Positions 34,691 through 47,150 of a DNA stretch of 64,000 bases are shown here, piece by piece. The stretch lies in assembly GCF_020379485.1 (NCBI RefSeq), contig NC_063445.1, positions 55,639,422 through 55,703,421 of the forward strand, given 5' to 3'. Made by a program: the position numbers and the translations under genes. Position 1 is the stretch's first letter. Each line of letters opens with the position of its first letter. The notes beneath the pieces were generated by a model that did no database searches, was not told the origin of the DNA, and saw only the letters and a program-made list of their open reading frames with translations. Origin of the DNA: Brassica napus (lineage: Eukaryota; Streptophyta; Magnoliopsida; Brassicales; Brassicaceae).

Positions 34691-35688
34691 ATGTGACCTT
34701 CCTCCAATTATATTATATTAATTTTCACAAGGTGTGGATTATCATCTTATAGTAATATATACAAACACCTTTTCTATTGATCTATTGGTAGAAATATTAT
34801 AAGCCTAATCGCCTTTTTCATTGTTCAAAAATTATAATCTTCACCCAAGACTAATTTTAACATAAATTATTTCTTTAATGTGTACAAACTCGAGAACACG
34901 CAACCTAAGATAAAAACAACTATTTTAATGCAAAATGATAGTAATATATTTTCTTTCTCAAAAACAGTTTAACTAGATTATTTTTAAAAGTAACCTCAAA
35001 AAATCTAAATAAAAAACTTACAATTATCTCTATGAGTGAATGTAGATTGAGTTATTATATTCTTTAGTTTAAGGTCTCATAACATATGTTATAATATTGG
35101 TTGTATTTTAAGGGTTATATTTTGGAATCTATTTTTTTTTTTGAAAAATTAAATTTGATATGTATGTGTTTACTTTTGTGTATAGTAAACTCTTTAAAAG
35201 TTGATTTTAAGTTCAATGAAGTGTTTGTGTTCTGTTTAGTGAATATTTGATTTTAGGATTTATGTGACTTAAGTATTATAATAAATAATGTACTAGAAGA
35301 CTTACTTCTCAGGGGAATGTAAATTCAGGATTTTGAATACTTTTTTTGAAAGTATTCTGAATCAAAAATATTAAACTTTAAAAACAAAATTGTGCGATTG
35401 GATAAATTATTAAGATTCGTTTATTCTTGTGTCCATCACTCCCATATTATTCGAATTTCAACCTGATTACCAAAAATAAAAGATAATTAGCTCGTGATCC
35501 GTCCTTTGAATGAACATGTATATTTTTTGTTTTAATGTATTTAAAAAAAAGTTATATTTTTGTTTTTCTTTGTAATTTCCTTTGTGTTTTTCTTTGAAAT
35601 CATATTTGTGTATAAACCTTAATCAAAATCTATTTTATAAAAGAATAGCAATTTAAAAGTTGACATGTTGGCATACGCTTGTTGCCAG
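34691..35688. other. AT-rich spacer, no gene seen
   Basis: Very AT-rich, no motif recognised. 34,960-35,030 (aacagtttaactagattattttt...) is also present at 60,446-60,510, upstream of NLR3. Confidence 0.6.
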
Positions 35689-36401
35689 GTACGTTCACAG
35701 GCCACAATGTTCGGTTTCTCCCTTGGTTTCCAATCAAAGAAAGAACGTTGCAGCAAGTGAAGATGACAACAACAACCGATACAATTCATCGGAACCGCTT
35801 CCAAGTGCTCCGAGAAGAAACGAAGCCAGCTTTAACAATAGAGCTGACTCATCTCAGATGAATTCTTGGCCAGGGCAGAGTTCTTACCCAACACCAGTTC
35901 CATTCAACAGCATACAGTTCAACACAGCTGCCATGACTCCTGCTTCACTGTCTCCAAGCCCGAGCTCCGTTAGCCCGCATGAGTACAGCTCCATGTTTCA
36001 CCCTTTCAACGGTTCCATGGATGCAGAGGAGAGAAGACACGTGTCTTCTGCAACCGAACTTAGTGCAATAGGCAATGACTGCAGTGCTAACTCGTCGTCT
36101 GTGGGGAAAATCAGCAGTCTCTTCAACGAGAAGCTGCTTTGAACAAGTTCCGGATGAAACGCAAGGACAGATGTTTTGACAAAAAGGTATATAAAACTCA
36201 TGACTACATAGTGGCTATGTTAAGGAGAATGATTCTAACCTTTTGGATGATACTTTGCACCAGGTTCGTTATGAGAGCCGGAAGAAACTGGCTGAGCAAC
36301 GTCCGCGTATCAAAGGCCAGTTCGTTCGTCAGGTCCAGTCCACTGAGACCACCACAACACAAGAAGCTCCACAATGGTCCAAACATATTGATTATATATA
36401 G
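35689..36401 (+). pseudogene. PRR5: PRR5-like pseudo-response regulator, C-terminal part with CCT domain
   Basis: From an AG boundary at 35,688 the frame reads YVHRPQCSVSPLVSNQRKN and a Ser/Asn/Pro-rich linker. After a frame change in GTGGGGAAAATC (36,101-36,110) it continues LQREAALNKFRMKRKDRCFDKK, an intron (36,187-36,263), then VRYESRKKLAEQRPRIKG and QFVRQVQSTETTTTQ, stop 36,399-36,401. The CCT motif matches PRR5 of the circadian clock, which also neighbours the TFIIIC5 gene in Arabidopsis. The N-terminal receiver domain and first exons are absent upstream. The single-base frame change could be a sequencing error, but the missing 5' part makes a pseudogene likely. Confidence 0.8.
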
Positions 36402-36600
36402 TTTAATTTTGTTTTCACCGATACAGGCGGTGTTCTTGAGCTAACTCACCACGTACGTAGTCGTGTGTACATAGTCTTCTTGTTGTTGAGTTTAGTTAGT
36501 TACTCTACACTTACGTTATCTCCTTACATTACAGATACCTGATTGTGTCTTCTACTAGTCTCTTAATTACAACGAAAATACACATTATGTTCCAAAATCT

Positions 36601-39600
36601 TCATTCATCATCATCGTCACCATCATCTTCGTCATCATCATCCAAAGCGTTTGATTCTTGCTCGTAGATCTGATACTCTCCATCGCTATCAGTACCATCC
36701 AAGGCTGGTTTGCTGCTTGGAAATCTATCGAACAATCCTTGGAGATACGTTCTCGAGTTGTTGTTCTCCATCTCACCATCTTATCATCATTTAAAGAATA
36801 ACTAAGATCAAGCTCTTATTTGCCTTGAGAACTTTTCTAATCTCCTAAACACTCGAGAAAGTGCATAATAATTCATCAAATTTTGTGCTTGCGTTATCAA
36901 AAAAGTTTAGGATTTGAAGGATACATCCATGCGAACTTAACGATATCTCATCATCATCATCTGCAGCCTGCGAAGAGGAACAAAGAAATGATGAAATGGA
37001 TTTTTCGAGGAAAATAGTGAGTGAAGTAAATAAGAAAAAGTTTATAACAATGATTACCACATCGAGTTCCTCGTACTCCTCATCCACGTCTTCAGCATCT
37101 TCATCCGCTGATACCTCTTTCTCTTTGTTTGTGTTTTTATTCTTTTTCGTATCTTCCCCACCTGCGTATTATCTTACATCAGTACCTGTTATTTCCATAT
37201 ATTCTAAGGAGAAGAATGTGTTCGATGGCGAATGATAATAAGACTCGGGCAGATGAGTCCCACTTATAATATTTTACGTTACATACTCTCCTAGAGAAAT
37301 GTTTATTCGGATTTAACTTCACCATGCTTTAACTCAAATTCAAATCCATCGAGACAGAAACACATGTCAACAGTCACTAACTAGAATAATTAAAACGTGA
37401 ATAACATGGCAACGTGAAGTTATGTTGTTGATCTTACCTTTAATTTTTTCGAGGTGATCTGGTTTGCAAGATGTCAGTGAATCTTTCTGAATTCTTGTCT
37501 TCTCTGACCTCTCAAACTCATCTTGAATAGATTTAAATACATCTTCGAAACCTGGCTCAGGAAACACAGATACAAACCTCACAGCTACACGGAGCCTCAG
37601 ATTATCAAGCAGCGCTTCTGAGAACCATCCTGTTTTATACTGCCAACAAAACATGAATCAAATAACCAAAACATCATATGGAACAAAAGGACTTGTCAGA
37701 GTTTTAATGTATTGTGTGTGATTGGTGAAGCATTGGTAGTGGCATTTTAGCAAGTGCATATAAACATTTGATCTGTAACTTTTTCATAATGAAGCAAGCA
37801 ACATGTCATATCTATCCAGCAAGAGACTACTTGAGAACTTACATTACAAGTAGTTTGCTTGGGAGGCTTTCTTATCTCTCTCTGAATGTACTCGTCTTCA
37901 AGTTCAAATAGCTGTAGAAATGTTTGGCATTTGAAAGGGAAAACTTTGAAAGCACAAATGTCTTCCCAGCTTCGCTTTGACCTGTCACAAAGAGGAACTT
38001 AGTTACCACCTTATAATCCAACGGTTCAGCTACAACTTTTCGATGTATCATGTTAAATACATGATATGCACCCACATAAACCATCTTAAATTCGCTAAAA
38101 GAAGATATTGAGGTTGAGATCATCGGAAATTTGGACAAAATTTGACTTAAAACTTCTACAAGTTAATTGATACAAATGTGATTTCTGGAGAATTTAGACA
38201 CATTTCCTTTCTCCTACACTTCACCACGGATCAATACTTTCAAAGAAATGTTAAAATGTTTTCTATTTTCCTGTCCCTTTTTGAGTAGAGAAAAGATTTG
38301 AGTTTATAAGAAAATAGGAAACGCTTACTTGTTACTTGCATTGGCATCACAATAACCCCTTAATTCAGGTGGAACCCTGAACTCCATTCTCTGGTATCTG
38401 AAAATAAATTACAGAAAGTAAATAGCTTTGACATACATCTACAAACTGGATGCAAATAAAGAGACTTGACATACTTTTTCTGTTCTAGTTTGAGTTTTGA
38501 GGTGAACAAAATGAGAATTCTACATTACATATAGAGGGAGAGAACTCACACACGAGACTCAGGATCTTTCCGTGGATCATAGCCTCTTTTAATCCAGAAC
38601 CTAAGAAAAGGACCACCCGAGAAATAATATGCAGACCGAAGAAGAAACCTGCAGAGAAAGCTCCAGAAAGTTGGTTATTGCAGTACTAAGACAACTAATA
38701 CACATAAGAAACCCACAGAATCTCTTCACCTGTTTAGCATGTGATGTGTGCATTTAAGACCTTTATCAAGTAGTCGTTGGACTATGGAATCTCTTGTCCA
38801 CACAGGTCGCTCGTCAAACAGTGCAGACACTGCTACTTGCCATTGCCATTGGTCGGAGCTGGGACCAATGAAGCCTTCCCAGTTTAATACCTTTGGGATC
38901 TGTATGAACGCTAAGGACCGATCATAGATATCCAAAATGACATAAAAGCATCAAACGAACATGGCTTCAAACTAGGCTATAATAAGATTTGGAAGATCAC
39001 AAAAACAGAGAAAAGGATATCTTTGACACTGAAATCAATTGCAAATACTGGGCCAATATCGTCCTGCATCATTAGTAAAAACAATTAGAAAATGGAGAAG
39101 TAGTACCACATACAAATTATCATGCCACCATTAATGGCGAAGTAGCAAACACATACCTCACAAAGGTTCTGAGTTGGTGCCTCCTCTTTCTTTTTCGGGC
39201 CTGATGTTCCTGGAAGTTTCAGCCTGTGCTCAAACAACAAAAATGAAATTAAAAATAGAACTTCAAACACTTTAATCAACTACGTCTTTCTTCATCGTTC
39301 ACCTATAACTAACATACTCCTTACTAAGATTCACATGAACACAAATAGCTTCACGTGGACATAATTTGTGTTAGCAGGTAAGAATGTAAAAAAACAGTGA
39401 AGACAGTGTAATCTTACACCAAGTTGTCTGGCATATCTTTGGGTGCAAAGAACTGCGGCAATAACATCATTACATCTTCATCAGCCATGTCCATGAGATC
39501 ATCGTTTCCTGTATGATATATTTATTTTAAACTATGCTACAAAACCTTGAGATTTGCAAAATATAATGAAATACACCAAACGAACGGAGAAGAATCACCT

Positions 39601-40233
39601 GCAAGCGGCTTCACCTCCATCCATTTCCTCTTCCTCTGCTGTGCTACATCCGCGTGAATAGGAATAACATGCTGGTAGTCAACCATGCCTTTACAATAAG
39701 AGTGGATACAATGGGAAACTTTAAGCAAAAGCTCATTCTACAAGACGCATTTAGAAGCACATAACAATTTGGAGAGATAAGTTCTTACCATCGAAGCAAT
39801 ACGATTCAGACACACGAGCTGCAATATCAGCACACAGAGCTGGGCATGCACCGCTAGTGGCAAGAACAGGATGAGTTTCTTCAGGAACTCTCTTAACATC
39901 CTCCTTATAAATTTTCAACAGAAAACCATTAAAAGGACGTCTCTCTCCCCAGGCAGGATGTGCATAAGGGTCTTCAGGGCGGAAACGTAGCTCAAGCTTG
40001 TTTGAGGTTGATTCTCTTGCCTAAACCAAAGTGAATAAACCAAAAATTTGATATTAATCAACTTCATATCTTTCTTGAGTAACTCAGGAAACGCTTACCG
40101 TTGCGATCCCTTGGATTCCTCCAAGAGTCTCCAGGGCTCGGGAGATAGATGATGGATAACCAGGGTAGTGCATTACAAACGTCTCCTTGCTCGGCAAGTT
40201 ACCTGATACAGTTCCTGTTTCTATGATTCCCAT
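36601..40233 (-). CDS. General transcription factor IIIC subunit 5 (Tau95/GTF3C5-like), 14 exons
   Basis: Spliced CDS of 1,668 nt, 555 residues, with no frame errors. Exons: 40233-40099, 40020-39789, 39688-39599, 39508-39420, 39228-39157, 39063-39021, 38901-38730, 38648-38550, 38397-38329, 37981-37843, 37639-37438, 37161-37058, 36967-36925, 36779-36601. Start MGIIETGTVSGNLPSK; an in-frame ATG at 40,269 would add 12 residues. Recognisable stretches: YPGYPSSISRALETLGGIQG (N-terminal dimerisation part), MVDYQHVIPIHADVAQQ, RPVWTRDSIVQRLLDKGL (winged-helix region), WFSEALLDNLRLRVAVRFV, acidic tail. TFIIIC binds A/B boxes of tRNA genes for RNA polymerase III. Two introns look U12-type. Convergent with the PRR5 remnant. 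Length fits the family; the only intact host gene here. Confidence 0.93.
36780..36924 (-). other. Putative U12-type GT-AG intron of TFIIIC5
   Basis: Donor GTATCCTTC (36,924 downward) matches the U12 consensus. Branch-like TTCTTTAAA lies about 12 nt before the AG at 36,780. The frame is kept (SHG-Y-GEMENNNS). Confidence 0.72.
38902..39020 (-). other. Putative U12-type AT-AC intron of TFIIIC5
   Basis: Donor reads ATATCCTTTT directly after AAAG (39,021), the U12 consensus. The 3' end reads GGTCCTTAGCGTTCATAC, a branch-like TCCTTAGC about 10 nt before AC. Using AT-AC keeps the frame (VK-E-IPKVLNWE); no GT-AG choice here does. Confidence 0.8.
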
Positions 40234-40375
40234 CGTTTCTCTCCAAATCTCACCTCGCTGGTGATACACACATACATCAAATTAGCTTATCTGTTACTAT
40301 GTGTTGATGCTCTTCAAGCTCAAATTACAATGAACCTAGTGACTGAAACCTAGAGCTGGAACTAGTTCGAGACCA

Positions 40376-40415
40376 TGGAAGCGAGAGAGCGAGAGAGCGA
40401 GAGAGAGAGAGCGAG
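40376..40415. repeat. GA/GAGC microsatellite in the TFIIIC5 5' flank
   Basis: gcgagagagcgagagagcgagagagaga, on the upstream side of the TFIIIC5 start; purine-rich in plus, CT-rich in the gene's sense strand, as in many plant leaders. Confidence 0.85.
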
Positions 40416-40914
40416 ACTTATAGTCAAATTACGCAGAGGCTCTAGACAGAGATAACGATGGTGTACCAGAAGTGGCGGTTACGGATCGGAATGGATCTCG
40501 AAATTGAGACGGAGCGGGAAGTAGTTGGAGAGCGCCGGGAGGAGAAGGAATCACCGGAGCTTTCTTGCCTCCTGCCTTTGTGGCGAATTGTTAAACGGCG
40601 ACATTTTAGTCTTTACATGTGGATTGGTCGAAATCTGATCTCATGCTGGTTATTCCAGACCGGATTAACCGGTTTAATCATTTTTAGTCTTCTTTCTAAA
40701 AGTCTAATAATGAGAAAAGGAACCAATCAAATGTTTTCTTTTGTATAATCTAAACCTCGATTATTTAATGACTTACAGAAACGAAAAAGAAATTAGAAAT
40801 CTATATGATATGCATGAATATGTACCGCATGTACATTCTACCAAAGACATTTTGAACTTTTGCCGAATGTTTACAACTAAATATTTAATAATTTCATCTG
40901 AAGTGATGTTTTGA

Positions 40915-42319
40915 AATTTAGAACATAAGATATGCTTAAACATAAGATTTTTAAGCACTTAGCAATGAAAATGTTTATACATATAAAAAGATAACAAAAC
41001 GAGTTTGAAAATATCCGACCAAAAAAAAAAAGATGGAAATGCTTAACAATTGTGTTAGCAGCATCAAACAAAGGACATTCTTCTAAATCATGGTACTTTT
41101 TAAGATTAACATATATGTGTATTTTTCTAAGAAATCAGAATCTATCTATTTGTTTGAACGCGTTAAGAGTTTGATCAGAAAAAGTGTCAAACTGATAACC
41201 ATCGAGAAAATCACATGTGTTAATATCAATGTACATCGTGACACCTAGCTACGATCGTGATCAGACAAAACTTTTCTAGTGACTCTAATTCTAGTTTTTT
41301 CAGCCATCTACAATACCTTGTCATTAACAAAAATAACAACTTAATATGAATATAGATTTAGTCGTGTATCTTATTAGTGAAATTTAAAACATAAGATGCT
41401 TAAACATAAGATTTTTAAACACTTAGCAATGACAATGTATATACATATAAAAAGATAACAAAACATAATTTGGAAATGTCCGACCAAAACAAAAAAAATG
41501 ATAGAAATGCTTAACAATTGTGTTAGCAACATCAGACAAGAGACATTCTTCTAAATCATGGTACTTTTAAGATCACCATATATGTGTATTTTTCTAAGAA
41601 AACATAATCTATCTAATTGTTTGAACGCGTTAAGAGTTTGATCAGGAAAAGTGTCGAACTGATAACCATCGAGAAAATCACATGTGTTAATATCAATGTA
41701 CATCGTGACACCTAGCTACGATCGTGATCAGACAAATTTTTTCTAGTGACTCTAATTCTAGTTTTTTCAGCCATCTACAATACCTTGTCATTAACAAAAA
41801 TAACAGCTTAATATGAATATAGATTTAGTCGTGTATCCTATTAGTGAAATTTAGAACATAAGATGCTTAAACATATGATTTTTAAACACTTAGCAATGAC
41901 AATGTATATACATATAAAAAAAATAACAAAACAGAGTTTGAAAATGTCAGACCAAAACAAAAAAAAAATGATGGAAATGCTTAACAATTGTGTTAGCAAC
42001 ATCAAACAAAGGACATTCTTCTAAATCATGGTACTTTTTAAGATCACCATATATGTGTATTTTTCTAAGAAAGCAGAATCTATCTAATTGTTTAAACGCG
42101 TTAAGAGTTTGATCAGGAAAAGTGTCGAACTGATAACCATCGAGAAAATCACATGTGTTAATATCAATACACATCGTGACACCTAGCTACGATCGTGATC
42201 AGACAAAACTTTTCTAGTGACTCTAATTTTAGTTTTTTTCAGCCATCTACAATACCTTGTCATTAACAAAAATAACAATTTAATATGAATATAGATTTAG
42301 TCGTGTATCCTATTAGTGA
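40915..42319. repeat. Three tandem copies of a ~467-bp unit
   Basis: Units start at 40,915, 41,381 and 41,848 (aattta(g/a)aacataag...), each ending in the word gtcgtgtatc(t/c)tattagtga. The unit tail is also present at 7,150-7,330. Divergence between units is a few percent. On the minus strand each unit carries the same coding-like stretch. Confidence 0.93.
41947..42174 (-). pseudogene. Unrecognised short reading frame of the 467-bp unit
   Basis: 75 codons: MCIDINTCDFLDGYQFDTF, PDQTLNAFKQLDRFCFLRK, HIYGDLKKYHDLEECPLFD, VANTIVKHFHH. Unit 1 has TGA in place of the Cys codon after DRF and unit 2 is frameshifted after GDLK, so only unit 3 is open. No family recognised. Confidence 0.4.
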
Positions 42320-42889
42320 AAAACTTTGTCGTTAACACATATAACAATTTAATAGATGAATGATAATAGAGACGAGTTAAAGTAGTTTTGTATCTAAACA
42401 TTATTAAAGATGCAAATATAGAGGTGGGTTAGAGATGCTCTTATGCAAAACAGTTATAGATATGTATAAGAAAAATGAGTCATGATGATATGTTTTTACG
42501 AAAACAAAAAATAATTAAAATAAATATACACAATATTTTTTTGTAGACATATAGTAAATAAATATTTATATCCACGAAATCGCAGACATTCACTTAGTTA
42601 TAACTAATTAATTATACCATTTTCTGTGAGATACATAGTTATAACTAATCAATTAAGTTGATGGAAAGCACTATTCTAAAATAAACTAATTAAGAGTTAT
42701 GCTTAAATCCTAAATTGTTAAATTTATGAAGTTATTGGAATTTATGCATTAATGTTTAGAAAAAGATTGACATGATTTTGAGAATTTATGCATAATGATT
42801 AGGAAATACTTCCTTCATTTGTTGAAAATAAAAATAAATTTAACATATTGTATATATCAAATTGTATAGTATGAAATGAATTAATAATG

Positions 42890-43790
42890 GGTAATGTTTT
42901 CCATGATCCACATGAAGAAATATAATCGACTGAAATTGTCGAAGTTACAATAATCAAATTGTTTGAATTTGATATTAAGTTTTGAGATATGTGTTAAAAA
43001 ATGTATGTTAACTAATAAGATAATTTAAGGCTATGTGCATACCTTAAAACACCTATATGGACACTGTATTGTCCATCTTTTATAACATCAAAGTTTGTAT
43101 ATAGAATTGCATATAACAAAATGACTAGAATCACAAAAGAACATGAAAATTGAAGTTTTACTCTAAAAATCAAAGTTATACATAATGAATAAATAATTGG
43201 TGTTGATGTTGATGATTTACAAGAAGAAATATAATCGATTGAAATTGTGAAAGTCATATTCTAATCAAATTGCTTAAATTTCATATTAAGTTTGAATATT
43301 TTTATGTTAAAAGATGTCTCTTAACAAATAAAATAACTTTAAGCGACATGCATACCTTACAAACAATTATATTGACATTGTATTGTCTGTCTTCTAATAA
43401 CATCAAAACTTGTATACAAAAGTGCTTACGATAAAATGAACATAAACACAAAGGATATAAAGACTACAAATTTACTCTAAAATAAAGTTAAACATAATAG
43501 ATAAATAATTGGTATTGATGTTAATGATCCACGAGAAGAAATATAATTAACTTAAATTATGGAAATTATACACTAATCCAATATTTTGAATTTCATATTA
43601 GGTTTCAACCTATATGTGTCAAAAGTTGTTTGTTACTAAAAAGATAACTAAAAGCTACATTTATACCTTACAAACACCCATGTATTGACATTTCATTGTC
43701 AATTTTCTATAACATCAAAGCTTGTATACAAAATCGCATATAACAAAACAACGCAAGATGTAAATCTGAATGAAGCATAATTGTGGAAAT
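42890..43790. repeat. Tandem ~305-bp units, first block
   Basis: Units begin near 42,903, 43,203 and 43,513 with gatgatccac...gaagaaatataatcga and carry atattgacattgtattgtc and acatcaaagcttgtatac. Two more units are at 46,640-47,150. Confidence 0.8.
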
Positions 43791-44047
43791 GACGATAATG
43801 ACCAGAAACAATGATTACTCATTCTTTTTTTGAAGACTTTTTGATAGTCATGTGCCTATTTACTTAGTTCCAATTTAAATTTGGTTTAATTTTCATACAT
43901 GAAACACGGTTTTTTTATATTCATTGAGATTTTAATAGAACATCATGCTTTTCTATTAGATAATTGGTTGGTTGAAATATGCAAATGGTAAATTGCGTAA
44001 TTTCAATAGTCTAGACCACATGTATCAGATTTTGATGCAACAAGAGT

Positions 44048-44365
44048 ATGAATATGTATATTCAAAAAAAATTAGTATGTGAAAAAAGATTTAATAAAAA
44101 AGTATACATGAACCTCTTGGATAATCCAATAGATGTTCATATATCACAATCTCTAACACTTTATGGTTTTGTTAGAGTATTGCTAATACTATATGTGATA
44201 TTTAGCAACGGAAACACAAATATGATGTGTGTTTTGATTGAATTCAAAGAGGTTGTGAGAAATATTGATGATTACATTCACCAAAATACTTATGAAATAA
44301 ACAAGAATGAATTACATAAGGTTTTCTTTATTGACGTACATTTTGGCAACATGGATCGCAACTGA
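44048..44365 (+). pseudogene. Unrecognised 105-codon frame in repeat copy B
   Basis: Contains LLDNPIDVHISQSLTLYGFV and CVLIEFKEVVRNIDDYIHQ. The equivalent DNA at 7,895-8,160 is similar but frameshifted. No family recognised. Confidence 0.35.
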
Positions 44366-44623
44366 CATAACATTCTTATCCAAATAGAAGCTAACATACT
44401 ATATATTATTCCTTTTTATCATGAAATTTTTCCATTCAAAATCTAAACTAAAACTTAATACGCAACTTGTACAATCTTTGTTGGTTACACATGAAGGATA
44501 ATGGTTTTAATGAAGTTTTATCTGTAAAATATATCAATTCTACACAAAAATCTTGATATCATTGTTGATATTGAGTGTGGATGGGCATCTCCTCAATGAC
44601 AGAAATTTGAGTTCAAATCCTTT

Positions 44624-44890
44624 GTGGAAGATGTTGAAGAAGCAAAAGCAAAGAATATTGATTTTGATGTGTTTCAAATCACTGAGATAGCTTCAAATTT
44701 AATGAACTATTGGTTTCAAAACAGACAGTTCAGTGTTCTGGATACTACTATTGTTGGATGCTGGAAATTTTACTTTGACAAAGGTTACCACGTGCCTAAT
44801 TTTGCGGATGTGATGCAGAATAACAATTTTGAAAACTTTCACGACCATGCCCGTCAGAGGATTTGTCGCAACTGTGGAGAGAATATCTAA
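44624..44890 (+). pseudogene. Unrecognised 88-codon frame in repeat copy B
   Basis: Reads MEDVEEAKAKNIDFDVFQIT, LDTTIVGCWKFYFDKGY, ending HARQRICRNCGENI and a stop. It shares FQIT-IAS and LDTTIVGC-YFD with two other places in the window. The CRNC pair could be half of a zinc site. Probably a 3' exon of a larger gene carried by the repeat; no upstream exon identified. Confidence 0.5.
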
Positions 44891-45464
44891 AGGTTCATTC
44901 CCTACGTAAAACAGGTAATGTCATTTTCAAACTAGCACTAAATATTTTTAAGAAAAACGATACATTTTTGGAAACATTTCAACATGTTTGATCAATCCGT
45001 ATATAAGTTTTGGTTGTTGTATTGTAGCCAAAAACATTTAATGTGAATTAAATATGTTATCAAGTTTGAAAACATGTAGTTAACCGTATTCGAATATTAT
45101 TGTTATCCAATGATCTATATTGAATAGGTCAATCTTTTTACAAATAAAAAATGGGATAAAAGTTCATACATTTTCACATTGTTTTCGTAACTTATTATAA
45201 TGTAATGAAACAAAATCCATTTGCAAAAAAAAAAAAAGGTTTAGAGTGTTGAAAATAAAGAATTTTTTGTTATTTCAATTAATCGCATTGACAATCAACT
45301 TATTAGATTATCATTGGAAAACATAAGGAAAAAAATAAAAAAACATAATAATAATTGTTACACATTTTATAGTTTTTTGTTCTTAGCAATTTTTATTTAT
45401 TGGAAACAATATAACATAATATACATGCTACATTGTACATAATAATAACTGTTACACGATGTAA

Positions 45465-45660
45465 CTTTGATCAAAATAGTAATCGCAGTAACCAACAATC
45501 GTCGTATCCAGCACAAAGAAGTCTCTCCCTTGAAACCAATGACGCATGAAATCTGAACCGATTAGAGTAATTTGAAACACATCAAAAGTAATGCTTCTGA
45601 CTGCTGCTTTGTCCACATCCTGTTTGATGTTTTCAAGATCGAGAAACTATTTGAACCCAT
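45465..45660 (-). pseudogene. Inverted relative of the 44,624 frame
   Basis: Minus-strand coding-like stretch with DVDKAAVRSITFDVFQIT and GRDFFVLDTTIVGYC, closest to the copy A frame at 8,665-8,898. Confidence 0.45.
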
Positions 45661-46639
45661 GTTTCTTTCGATGAGAAGTCTACATCAACAAATGTGAATC
45701 GTTTTCATGAAGCAGTCTCAACACACCATAACTTTGGTGGTTTTTTTTATAGGGGGTGTAATCAAGACTTGCAACAACAACTATTGTCACTCTCAATTGA
45801 TTGCTATTTTTTTTCTTTAAGTTTAAGAAGTAATAACAAAATAGTCAAATTCACATACGTTCCAACACAAAAAGAAAGATTGTAAACACAAGATTTATAC
45901 TTACCATGTCTACCGTTGTTTACCCTCTTCGTCTTCTGCTCTTGTTCCAGCGGCTGATTTTCATCGTCCATTCTGTGTTTATTTGAATAGTTATCAAAAG
46001 ACAATGTTACTTTTAACTGAAAGAAGACAACAAAATTAGGTTAAGAGAATGTTGAACTTTTATGGGCTCTTACATGCAACATTTTTTTTATAATTTTGTT
46101 GTGGATATTGGCTTTTCATAATGAAATATGATAGATAAAAATTTAGTTCAATTTGGAGCAATTATGATTCATTTCTCTGTTCTTGTTTTAACTCATTATG
46201 CAAAAATAATAAATTCAATTAGGTAACTTCCCGGCCCACTAAACAAATATTATTTTCTTGTTTAACACTGGATAACATATTGCAATAAGTTGTTTGACAC
46301 TATGTAAAGCAGAAAAAAATATTTGGAATGAATTTAATAATATTTAGAAAAACATAACATATCTAAAAGTGACCTCTATTATTGATCTTAATTAATATCG
46401 TTTCTTAAATAATCTTCTAACTACCCATTCTGCATCCAAACCTTAGATACATGGTTTACATTCCGGTATTTGGCAGTGTACTCAGCGCATCTGCATTTTC
46501 AAACCAAGTAACCTTTTGCTGAAAATGAACCGAGAGATCCTCTGGAATTTCATCAAACCTAAGAAATACTTTATTCATCTATTGAAAATAAAAACAAAAT
46601 TAGCATATTTTGTCTATCAAATTGTATAGTATGAAATAA

Positions 46640-47150
46640 AAAAATAATATTTATTGATGTTGATGATCCACGGTAAGAAATATAATCGATTGAAATTGTG
46701 AAATTATACACTTATCCAGGTGTTTGAATTTCATATTAACTTTTGACTTATGCGTGTGAAAGATGTTTGTTAACTAATAAAATAACTAAAAGCTATATGT
46801 ATACCTTATAGACACATACATTGACATTGTATTGTATCTCTTCTATAACATCAAAGCTTGAATACATAATTGCATATAACAATAATGACCAGAAACACAA
46901 GGGACATGAAAAATAAAACTTTATTTTAAAAATAAAAGTTTGTACACATAATGGTTAATTAATGATGATACGGAAAGAAATATAAAAAATTGAAACTGTG
47001 GAAGACATACACTTATCCATTTACTTAAATCTCATATCAGGTTTGGACGTATGTGTGTAAAAAGATGCTGACTAATAAGATAACTAAAAACTCATGTATA
47101 CCTTATAAACACCTATATATTGACACGACATTGTCCATCATTGAAAGGTC
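46640..47150. repeat. Tandem ~305-bp units, second block
   Basis: Two further units (starts near 46,653 and 46,957) of the array at 42.9-43.8 kb, on the far side of repeat copy B. Confidence 0.75.

Larger units (their letters stand above)
43800..46260. repeat. Unknown dispersed repeat, copy B
   Basis: Matches copy A (7,440-9,450) throughout, with extra central sequence. It contains a plus-strand frame (44,624-44,890) and, about 600 bp further, a minus-strand relative of the same coding sequence (45,465-45,660), i.e. inverted halves. Confidence 0.8.

Noticed and set aside
36585..36779. 64-codon minus frame rich in Met and Thr
   Set aside because: An alternate frame over the last TFIIIC5 exon, whose true frame ends in an acidic tail at 36,601.
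40458..40748. 96-codon plus-strand frame next to the TFIIIC5 start
   Set aside because: It covers the TFIIIC5 leader/promoter in antisense; duplicates of this DNA elsewhere do not keep the frame.
40915..47150. CRISPR-like or centromeric satellite interpretation of the tandem arrays
   Set aside because: Units are 305-467 bp with few copies and no short spacers; the sequence is plant nuclear DNA.
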